DNA of 64,000 nucleotides, taken from contig JBGPKL010000008.1 of the NCBI GenBank assembly GCA_041485885.1, positions 38,819 to 102,818 on the forward strand, read 5' to 3'. The notes beneath the pieces are model-generated. The model was not told the origin of the DNA. It saw only the letters and a program-made list of their open reading frames with translations, and searched no databases. This document shows, piece after piece, positions 15,487 to 23,200 of the stretch (the first letter of the stretch is position 1; every line of letters starts with the position of its first letter). Position numbers and translations under genes: made by a program. This DNA is from JACQFZ01 sp041485885 (lineage in GTDB: Bacteria > Pseudomonadota > Gammaproteobacteria > Acidiferrobacterales > Sulfurifustaceae).

Positions 15487-16044
15487 TCACGCCGTTTGCC
15501 GCCATTTTATGGAACAACCCACGCTCGCGATCTGTTCGCGCGGTCCGTTGCCCGTTTGCGCGATTTCCTTCATCGCCTCGAAAAGCTCGCGCCGCGCGTT
15601 CGGCACCAGCTCCCTTCGCGAGGCGTCCAAGTGGCCGCGGTACTGAAGCTTCAGGTCTTTGTTGTAACCGAAGAAATCGGGCGTGCACACGGCGCCGTAG
15701 CGCTTCGCGACTTCCTGCGTCTCGTCGTAAACGTACGGGAATGGATAGCTATACTCCCGCGCCACGCGCTTCATATTGTCGAACGAGTCGTCCGGATAAT
15801 CCGTCGGATCGTTCGAGCTGATGGCGATGGAGCGCACACCGAGCGCGCCGAGGTCACGCACATCGCGGATGATGCGCTCGCGCACCGCCTTCACGTACGG
15901 ACAATGATTGCAAATGAACATGACGAGCAAGCCGTTCGGACCGCGCGCGTCTTCGAGCGTCCAGGCCCGCCCATCGATACCGGGCAATTTGAAATCCGGC
16001 GCCGCCCGCCCGAAATCGCAGATCGAGGCTTCTGTCGGAACCAT
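15487..16044 (-). CDS. Thioredoxin-like (AhpC/TSA-type) protein
   Basis: A 185-residue soluble protein. AAPDFKLPGIDGRAWTLEDA is the usual peroxiredoxin/thioredoxin-fold lead. The active-site stretch is FICNHCPYVKAVRERI, a CNHCPYV motif that marks a common subgroup of 'thioredoxin family' proteins. A second Cys occurs in GAVCTPDFFGY, after the cis-Pro region. There is no signal peptide. It is likely a cytoplasmic thiol oxidoreductase or peroxidase; its partner is unknown. It is co-directional with tkt, with a gap of about 225 bases. Confidence 0.85.
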   Translation of the reverse strand: MVPTEASICDFGRAAPDFKLPGIDGRAWTLEDARGPNGLLVMFICNHCPYVKAVRERIIRDVRDLGALGVRSIAISSNDPTDYPDDSFDNMKRVAREYSYPFPYVYDETQEVAKRYGAVCTPDFFGYNKDLKLQYRGHLDASRRELVPNARRELFEAMKEIAQTGNGPREQIASVGCSIKWRQTA

Positions 16045-16156
16045 CGAACGTCTCCTTACGTTGCGTAAATGCCGCCATTATCCGTCGATCGCGGCCCGCG
16101 GTCACCACGACGGCATCTCGACAACCCTCTAACCGACCATGGATTAGACTCAATGC

Positions 16157-17023
16157 GTGAGAACGGAAATAACGTCAACGATCGATCGAGCAAGAACCGC
16201 GGGTCCTTTGCACGCGAAAACCCGACGTTACGCGAGTCTGTGGCTCGTTGCCTTGTTCTTATTGCCGCGGCTCGCCGGCACGGACGAGACGGCGCTCGTC
16301 TTGCTGATTCAGCCGCTGCCGCGCGAGGAACGCACGTTTCGAAGCTATCAACCGCTCGCGCAATACATCGAGACGCTCACCGGCCGCCCGTGCACCATCC
16401 AAATACCACCCAACTTCCCGGCCTATTGGAGCGTGCTCCACCGCAATAGCTACGACATCGCGCTCGATGGCCCGCACTTCACCGATTACCGTCTCAATAA
16501 ATTTGGTTTCAGCGCCATCGCCAAAGTCCCCGACAGCGCCAGCTACAGCCTGATCACGCGCGACACCGCGCGCATCGTCGATCCCGCGCAACTCGTCGGC
16601 CGCCGCATCGCATCGCTGGGATTGCTCAGCGGAGGCAGCACCCGCCTCAACGCCATGTTTCCGAATCCCGCGCGCCAACCCGTGCTTATAGAAGTGCGAA
16701 GCTCGGAGGAGGCTATCAACTTCTTGCTCGCCAAGAGAGTGGAGGCGGCGTTCCTCCCCACCGCGGTCGTCAGCCAAAAGCTACAACGCGGCGGCTTGAC
16801 GGTGATGTTGACCACCGAGCCGATGGCGCGACTGGTCCTCTCCACGTCGCCGCGATTGAGCGCCGAGATGAAAGAAAAGATTCGCGACGGATTGCTGCAA
16901 GCGCATCAAACCGACACCGGTCGCGCGATGCTGCAAGGCGTCGGCCTCGAACGCTTCGAGCCGGTGACGCCGGAGAGTTTTGCGAATCAGCGGAATGTGT
17001 TGAAGAGTTATTGGGGATACTAA
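16157..17023 (+). CDS. PhnD/SsuA-like periplasmic substrate-binding protein
   Basis: A 288-residue protein from GTG 16157 with a basic N-terminus and hydrophobic stretch (about 26-41, SLWLVALFLLPRLAG) serving as signal sequence. The mature part follows the phosphonate-binding PhnD pattern: QPL..ERTFRSYQPLAQYIET, the YDIALDGPHFTDYRL box, and VGRRIASLGLLSGGSTRLN. The family binds oxyanions or other small ligands for ABC import or for sensing. No permease or ATPase lies next to it, so it may serve a sensor or a distant transporter. The ligand cannot be told. Confidence 0.75.
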   Translation: MRTEITSTIDRARTAGPLHAKTRRYASLWLVALFLLPRLAGTDETALVLLIQPLPREERTFRSYQPLAQYIETLTGRPCTIQIPPNFPAYWSVLHRNSYDIALDGPHFTDYRLNKFGFSAIAKVPDSASYSLITRDTARIVDPAQLVGRRIASLGLLSGGSTRLNAMFPNPARQPVLIEVRSSEEAINFLLAKRVEAAFLPTAVVSQKLQRGGLTVMLTTEPMARLVLSTSPRLSAEMKEKIRDGLLQAHQTDTGRAMLQGVGLERFEPVTPESFANQRNVLKSYWGY

Positions 17024-17080
17024 AGCCGGGGTCGCTCATAGCGTTATTCAATAACCGGCCCCTGCGCACTTCGCCCCCGA

Positions 17081-17125
17081 TTGACACAACATCGACGGCG
17101 GCTACAATGACCATAATTCTGGTCA
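17081..17125 (+). promoter_or_regulatory. Promoter with palindromic operator for the Phd/RelE module
   Basis: -35 TTGACA (17081-17086), 16-base spacer, -10 TACAAT (17103-17108). The palindrome TGACCA-TAATTC-TGGTCA (17108-17125) begins at the last base of the -10 and covers the transcription start. Its arms are perfect over six bases and the AATT centre is symmetric too. It is the likely binding site of the Phd/YefM-type antitoxin encoded at 17139. Confidence 0.75.
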
Positions 17126-17138
17126 ATTCGGATTCGCC

Positions 17139-17399
17139 ATGAAAACCCTGCCCCTCTCGGAAGCTAAAGCCAAGCTCAGCGGACTTGTCGACGAGGTAGA
17201 TCGTCGGGACGAAGAAATCGTGATTACCAAGAACGGGCGTCCGGCCGCGGTATTGGTCAGCCCCGACGAGTACGACAGCTGGAAGGAAACCTACGCCGTG
17301 CGTTCGGACAAGAGCCTGATGCAGGAGATCAAGCGCGGACTCGCCGCGCTCAAGACCCGCAAGGCCAAGCGGTACACACTCGACGAGCTCTTTAAGTAA
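17139..17399 (+). CDS. Phd/YefM-family antitoxin
   Basis: An 86-residue protein. KTLPLSEAKAKLSGLVDEVD is the Phd/YefM dimer-forming N-domain, EEIVITKNGRPAAVLVSPDEYDSW the family hallmark, and the C-terminal tail is disordered and basic (KTRKAKRYTLDELFK), the part that normally wraps the toxin. It should repress its own promoter at 17081-17125. Immediately downstream is its RelE partner. Confidence 0.9.
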   Translation: MKTLPLSEAKAKLSGLVDEVDRRDEEIVITKNGRPAAVLVSPDEYDSWKETYAVRSDKSLMQEIKRGLAALKTRKAKRYTLDELFK

Positions 17400-17426
17400 T
17401 CACTGCGCGATGGCGACCGCGGGCGG

Positions 17427-17726
17427 ATGAAAAGCTCGCTTCATAAGCTACGCCTCCCGCGCGACGTCGCCGACGTCATTCGCGGACTGCATCCCCGGAT
17501 CAAGCGCAAACTGCGCGCCGCGCTCGAACAGGTCCTGGCAGACCCGCGCACCGGCAAAACCCTCAAAGACGAACTCGCTGGACTATGGAGCTTGCGCGTC
17601 GGCAAATTTCGGCTGATCTATCGCTTGGGCGGTAAGACGGTAGACGTAGTCGCCTTCGGCCCGCGAGATCGTATCTACGAAGAAACGTATCGCTTGATCG
17701 CGAGCGCGGCGAAGAAAGAACGATAA
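17427..17726 (+). CDS. RelE/ParE-family toxin
   Basis: A 99-residue RelE-fold protein with LRLPRDVADVIRGLHPRIKR, ALEQVLADPRTGKTLKDELA, GLWSLRVGKFRLIYRLGG and FGPRDRIYEETYRLI. The order and the R.GKFR.IYR and GPR..IYE motifs are typical of RelE toxins paired with Phd antitoxins. ATG 17427 lies 27 bases after the antitoxin stop, with GGGCGG ahead. Intact. Confidence 0.85.
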   Translation: MKSSLHKLRLPRDVADVIRGLHPRIKRKLRAALEQVLADPRTGKTLKDELAGLWSLRVGKFRLIYRLGGKTVDVVAFGPRDRIYEETYRLIASAAKKER

Positions 17727-17739
17727 GCGCGATCGACTA

Positions 17740-17785
17740 TTCCCCTCTCCCTCTCCCTCTCCCTCGCCCTCTCCCGCAAGGGGAT
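17740..17785. repeat. CCCTCT microsatellite in a CCCTCTCCC..GGGATAGGGG palindrome
   Basis: CCCCTCTCCCTCTCCCTCTC followed by CCTCGCCCTCTCCCGCAAGGGGATAGGGG. The repeated CCCTCT unit expands the left arm of a stem whose right arm is AAGGGGATAGGGG. It is followed by CCTGCTTTCGCGGGGATGACG, which recurs in similar form at about 49500-49519. Confidence 0.6.
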
Positions 17786-17873
17786 AGGGGACAAAAACTA
17801 ATTCCTGCTTTCGCGGGGATGACGAACCCGTCTACACTCCACGCTCCGCAAAAAAATATGGAGCACCACCTAC

Positions 17874-19220
17874 ATGGACAACCGCAGCCTCTCCCAGCGT
17901 GATCTCGCCGTCGTCTGGCATCCGTGCACGCAAGCGCACGATCACGAAGAGCTCCCGCCGATTCCGATTCGGCGCGGCGAGGGCGTTTGGCTCGAGGACT
18001 ATGCGGGGCGGCGCTACATCGATGCGATCAGCTCTTGGTGGGTTAATCTGTTCGGCCATTCGAATCCGCGCATCAACGCGGCGATAACCGCGCAGCTTGG
18101 GCGGCTCGAGCATGTGCTACTCGCCGGATTCACCCACGAGCCGGTCGTCGCGCTCTCCGAGCGCCTCATCGAACTCGCGCCCGCGGGGCTCGCGCGTTGT
18201 TACTACGCGGACAACGGCTCGGCGGCGATCGAGATCGCGCTCAAGATGAGCTTTCACTATTGGCGCAATCGCGGCGAGCGCCAGCGCACGCGCTACATTT
18301 GTCTCACCAACAGTTATCACGGCGAGACGCTCGGCGCGCTCTCGGTCGGCGGCGTTGCGCTCTATAGGGAAACGTACGAGCCGCTGCTGTTGAAATCGAT
18401 TCCGGTACAGTCTCCGGATTGTTATTTTCGCGAACCGGGCGAATCGTACGCGGATTACTCGCGGCGCGCGTTCGGCGCCATGGACGAGGCGCTCGCGCGG
18501 CATGCGTCCGAAGCTTGCGCGGTCATCGTCGAGCCGCTGGTTCAGTGCGCGGGCTCGATGCGGATGTATGACCCGGTGTATCTAAAATTGCTCCGCGATG
18601 CGTGCGATCGTCATCGCGTGCATCTGATCGCCGATGAGATCGCCGTCGGCTTCGGGCGCACGGGCACGATGTTCGCCTGCGAGCAAGCCGGCATACGGCC
18701 GGATTTTCTTTGTCTCGGCAAAGGACTCACCGGCGGCTACTTGCCGCTGTCGGTTTGTCTGACGACCGACGATGTTTACCAAGCGTTCTACGCGGAGTAC
18801 ACCGCGCTAAAAGCTTTTCTCCATTCGCACAGCTACACCGGCAATCCGCTCGCCTGCACCGCCGCGCTCGCGACGCTCGACATTTTTCGCACCGACGACG
18901 TGATCGCACGCAACCGCGCGATCGCGGCACATATGGCGCGCGCGATCGCGCCGCTTGCCGATCACCCGCACGTCGCGGAGGTGAGACAAACCGGCATGAT
19001 CGCGGCGATCGAAATAACGCGAAACAAGGCGACGCGCGAGGCGTATCCGTGGCAGGAGCGGCGCGGGCGGATCGTGCATCGCCACGCACTGGAGCAAGGT
19101 GCGCTGTTGCGCCCGCTCGGCGATGCGATTTACTTCATGCCACCGTACGTGATCGCGCCGGAAGAGATCGATCGGCTTGCGGCGATTGCAGCGGAAGGCA
19201 TCGCGCTCGCGACGGGCTAG
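17874..19220 (+). CDS. bioA: Adenosylmethionine-8-amino-7-oxononanoate aminotransferase
   Basis: A 448-residue class III PLP aminotransferase of biotin synthesis, making 7,8-diaminopelargonate with S-adenosylmethionine as amino donor. DLAVVWHPCTQAHDHE at the N-terminus and ISSWWVNLFGHSNPRIN are BioA-specific. YADNGSAAIEIALKMSFHYW and DEIAVGFGRTGTMFA follow, and the PLP Lys lies in CLGKGLTGGYLPLS. No other bio gene is close. Confidence 0.93.
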   Translation: MDNRSLSQRDLAVVWHPCTQAHDHEELPPIPIRRGEGVWLEDYAGRRYIDAISSWWVNLFGHSNPRINAAITAQLGRLEHVLLAGFTHEPVVALSERLIELAPAGLARCYYADNGSAAIEIALKMSFHYWRNRGERQRTRYICLTNSYHGETLGALSVGGVALYRETYEPLLLKSIPVQSPDCYFREPGESYADYSRRAFGAMDEALARHASEACAVIVEPLVQCAGSMRMYDPVYLKLLRDACDRHRVHLIADEIAVGFGRTGTMFACEQAGIRPDFLCLGKGLTGGYLPLSVCLTTDDVYQAFYAEYTALKAFLHSHSYTGNPLACTAALATLDIFRTDDVIARNRAIAAHMARAIAPLADHPHVAEVRQTGMIAAIEITRNKATREAYPWQERRGRIVHRHALEQGALLRPLGDAIYFMPPYVIAPEEIDRLAAIAAEGIALATG

Positions 19221-19227
19221 CAGGAAC

Positions 19228-19290
19228 ACCCTCCCTCACCCCATCCCTCTCCCGGGGGGAGAGGGGGAGTTGGGTCGCTGATGCGATTTA
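19228..19290. repeat. CCCTCTCCC/GGGAGAGGG palindrome with GTCGCTGATGCGATT module
   Basis: CCCTCACCCCATCCCTCTCC followed by CGGGGGGAGAGGGGGAGTTG makes a stem, then GGTCGCTGATGCGATTTATA. The same tail in inverted orientation begins the copy at 41441. It lies between the stop codons of bioA and chpC and may act as a bidirectional transcription stop. Confidence 0.7.
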
Positions 19291-19294
19291 TATT

Positions 19295-19756
19295 CTACGG
19301 ATAAAACGCTTGGCGCAGCGCGTCGAAGTCGGGAATAAACAGGAGCCGTCCCTTGACGCGCACGCCGGCCGCGATGAAAGGCGTGTCGGGGAGGCGCGCC
19401 GGGTCTTCGGCTTCGAGCGAGTCCGAGGTGATCGGCTGCGGACGCGGCTCGGCTAGGGATAGTATTCCGTAGAATTCCCAGTCGCGCGGACCGGGAAGAG
19501 GATAAAAGATGACGATCTTCGAACCCGCCGAAACGGACGGCATCGACTGACCGATCAACCCCTCGAACGAAACCACCGGCACCGGTTGCGCGCGCCAGCC
19601 CATCACGCCGAGCAACCACGGCGGCGCGCCGGGAACCGGATGAAGCGCGGTCGGATTCGTCACCTCGGCGATGGCGGCGCTCGGCACGAGCAACGTCACG
19701 CCCTGGAGCGGGATTTCGAGGCTGTGGATACGATCGTTCGCGCTCGATGGGCTCAC
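19295..19756 (-). CDS. chpC: CheW-like protein of the Pil-Chp system (ChpC-like)
   Basis: 153 residues. The CheW fold starts at IHSLEIPLQGVTLLVPSAAI and continues AEVTNPTALHPVPGAPPWLLGVMGWRAQPVPVVSFE, the usual docking-protein core. The frame is open far upstream, but GTG 19756 overlaps the preceding stop as GTGA and starts right at the domain. Next in order after the hybrid kinase and a second CheW-like gene. By analogy with ChpC it would couple receptors to the ChpA kinase. Confidence 0.75.
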   Translation of the reverse strand: MSPSSANDRIHSLEIPLQGVTLLVPSAAIAEVTNPTALHPVPGAPPWLLGVMGWRAQPVPVVSFEGLIGQSMPSVSAGSKIVIFYPLPGPRDWEFYGILSLAEPRPQPITSDSLEAEDPARLPDTPFIAAGVRVKGRLLFIPDFDALRQAFYP

Positions 19757-20196
19757 GTCCCGGCTCCGAGGCTTCGCAGAAATCCGAGCAGGCTGCGCGG
19801 GTCGATGACGAGCGTGACGCGTTGACCGTCCACCCACGCGGCGTTGAACCAATGTCCGAAGCGCGTCGGGGCGGCGCCGAGCGGAGCGAACGGCGCGACA
19901 TGCATGTCGGTACGGCCGAGCAGATTCACATCTTCCGCGACGAGACCGACCGGCTGACCGGCCGCCTCGAGAAACACGGCGCGTTGCCAGCGGGCGGGCC
20001 GCGTCGGTCGGAACGCGGCGTCGAGCCCGTACGCCGGCCACCGACCCGCGCGGGTTTGGCGCCACGCGACCACCGGACCGGCACCGCTCTCGAGTACCAT
20101 CCCGTCGCGCTGCTCGATCGCGACACTCGCGGCGCTCGGCAGAAGGTAGTCGGTGCCGTCCAGAACCAGGCGTAAGTACTGGCTGGAATCTGCCAC
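19753..20196 (-). CDS. Divergent CheW-like protein
   Basis: 147 residues, MADSSQYLRLVLDGTDYLLP then SAASVAIEQRDGM. It keeps the first CheW strands but lacks the clear G.....PV.DL core; the C-terminal part ends VTLVIDPRSLLGFLRSL. Its stop overlaps the GTG of the next gene, and it starts 23 bases after the kinase gene. It is most likely a reduced CheW-domain adaptor within the twitching chemosensory operon. No separate name can be given. Confidence 0.6.
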   Translation of the reverse strand: MADSSQYLRLVLDGTDYLLPSAASVAIEQRDGMVLESGAGPVVAWRQTRAGRWPAYGLDAAFRPTRPARWQRAVFLEAAGQPVGLVAEDVNLLGRTDMHVAPFAPLGAAPTRFGHWFNAAWVDGQRVTLVIDPRSLLGFLRSLGAGT

Positions 20197-20219
20197 AGTG
20201 CGCTATTTCCTTTGGCGGA

Positions 20220-23200
20220 TCAGTGCGGGCGACCGCGGGCCAGGAGGTTGTCGATGTTCTTGAACAACTCTTCCTCCTGGTAGGGCTTGCTCATGTAGCT
20301 GTCGACGCCGAGCTCGAACGCGCGCTGTCTATGTTTATCGCCGGCGCGCGAGGTGATGATGATGATCGGCACATGTTTCAAGGTCGAGTCGGAGCGCACG
20401 CGCCCGGTCAACTCGTAGCCGTCCATGCGCGGCATTTCGATGTCGATGAGCATCAGATCCGGGATGCGCCCGCGCAGTTGCTCGACCGCGTCGACACCGT
20501 CCTTTGCCACCATCACGTCGAAGCCGCGCTTCTGCAAATGCTTGCCGGTCACCTTGCGCACCGTAAGCGAGTCGTCGACCACCATAATCACCGGTCGCGT
20601 GCGACCTTCCGCGAGCGGTTGCAACTGCGGCCGCAATTGATGCTCCACGCGCAGCGTCTCCTCCGCGTACCAGAGACCGGGGACGTCCAAGATCAGCACG
20701 ACGCGACCGTCGCCCATGATCGTTGCGCCGCCGAGCCCCTTGATCGCGACAAGCTGCGAGCCCAATGCCTTGATGACGATTTCGCGCGTGCCCCCGAGCC
20801 CGTCGACTTGAATCGCGACCTCGCGCGCGCCGGCGCGCGCGAGCAGCACCGGCACCTTGCGGCCGTTCGCCTTGGCGGAGGGAATTCCCAACCGCGCGCC
20901 TAGATTCATGAACGAGTAAAGCTTCTCGTTGTAGTTGAGCAGCGGGTTTTTCCCGACCGCCATGCGACTCAGTTGCTCGGACGTGCATTCGATGATGTTG
21001 GCGACCGAGCCGAGCGATACCGCGAACAGCTGATCGCCGATATGGACCATGAGCGCCTGGGTGATCGAGAGCGTGAGCGGCAACCGAATGATGAAGGTCG
21101 TGCCTTGGCCACGCTTGGTATCGACCGCCATGCTGCCGCCCAACTGCTTGACCTCGCTATGCACCACGTCCATGCCGACGCCGCGGCCGGACACGTGCGT
21201 GATTTCCTCGGCGGTCGAGAAGCCGGAGAGCAGCACGAATTGGAGCAGCTCATCTTCGCCGACGTGCACATCGGCACTGATGAGTCCGCGTTCGATCGCC
21301 TTCGCGCGTATCTTCTCGACGCTCATACCGGCGCCATCGTCCGAAAAGCGGATGACGATTTCATTACCTTCTTGCTGCGCCGCTATCGTGATGCGCCCGA
21401 CCGGGGGTTTCCCGGCGCGCGCGCGCTCCGCGTCGCTCTCGATGCCATGGTCAAGGCTGTTGCGGATCATGTGCTCGAACGGTCCGATCATGCGGTCGAG
21501 CACGGTGCGGTCGATCTGCACATCGCCGCCGGCAAGATCGAGCTCGGCGCGCTTGCCGAGCTCGCGCGCCGTCTGGCGCATGATGTGACGCAGGCGCGCC
21601 GCCTGGGTCGCGAACTCGACCATGCGCGTGCGCATCAGACCTTCCTGAAGTTCGGTGTTGATGCGCGCCTGCTGTTGCAGCACCGCTTCGGCCTCGCCGA
21701 CGAAGTTACCCATGCTGAGCTGAATCGTCGTGAGATCGTGCAAACCTTCCGTGAGGCTGCGCGTCAGTTGTTGCAGCCGCGAGAAGCGGTCGAACTCCAA
21801 TGGATCGAAATCGGTGGAGTCCGTGTCGCTGTTGTCCAGCCGATAGAGAATCTGCGATTCCGATTGAATCTCGAGCTCGCGTAGCTGATCGCGGAACCGC
21901 ACGGCGCTGCGCCGCAGCTCCGCGAGGTTGTCGCGGAAACCGTAGATTTGCTGCTCCATGCGCGAGCGCGAAATCGACACTTCGCCCGCGTAATTCACCA
22001 GACTGTTCAAGAGATCCGTGTTGACGCGGATTTGCCCGGGTCGCTCGCGCCGATCTGCCCAGGATTCCGGCTCGGTCGCGGCTCGCAACGGGTCAGCGGC
22101 TGCCGACATGACTGACTCGACCCGCGCGACCGGAGTCCCCGCGACGATGGGCGCAGACATGCGCTCGGGCGTCGGCGTCGCGGCATCCCGCTCGGTCTCG
22201 GCCGCGCGTCGCGTTTGGACAAACGGCGCCGATCCACCGGTTGGCGGCGCCGCCCGCTCGGTCGATGAAACCATCTGTCCGCCGGCGGCGGAGGCTAGCC
22301 GCGCCAATAACGCATCGGTGCGCGGCGCCGCCTCTCCGCCCGCGATGTGGTTCAACATCGAGACCAGCGTGTCGTGCGCCTCGACGAACAGATCGAAGAG
22401 AGCCGAGCTCGGCGCCACCGCCCGGTCCTCGACCCGCAGCAGAAGCGATTCGGTCTGGTGGCTCACGTTGCCCATGTGCATCGCACCCGCCATGCGCGCG
22501 CCGCCTTTTAGCGTGTGGAGCGTGCGCTTGAGTTCCAGCACGATATTCATGTTGTCCGGCTCGTCGCGCCAGGAGCGCAGCGCATCTTCCATGTGATTCA
22601 AAATATCGGTCGCTTCTTCCTGGAAGATTTCGAGCAGCTCGCGGTCGATCCCGAGTTCCGTCGCCGTGCCGTCGGTGTCGGCGGGCCGGACGTCCCGCGC
22701 CGGCGCCGCCGGCCGCGTGAGCGCCGCACGCGGCTGATCGACGATCCGCGGGGCGATAAGCGGTTCCTCGGCCTCGGCATCGTCCATAACCCGCGTCGGA
22801 GCGGGCAGGGGAACGACGTGCGGATGCTCGGGGGTGGCGAACTTCTCGTGCTCCGCGCGCAGCCGCTGCGTGATATCGCCGAAGCGCTGGGGCATGTTGC
22901 CGCTCGCGGTGGCGCCGCTTGCGACCGCGTTCACCAAATCGGTAACGGCGGTGGCGGATTCCTCCAGCAGATCCAGATGCACGCGCACCATCGGGATATG
23001 TTGCACTTCGAGCGCGTGGAGCAACTTTTCCATCTCCGCGCACGCTTCCGCCATCATGCGGATACCGAGCGAGCGCGCGTTACCTTGGAGCGTGTGAATC
23101 GATCGCGTGAGACTCGAGGTGACGAGACAAGTCGAACCGGCGGCTCGGCACGCGCCGATTTGATTCCTGACGTTCGCCAGATGGCCGCGCGCTTCGTTCG

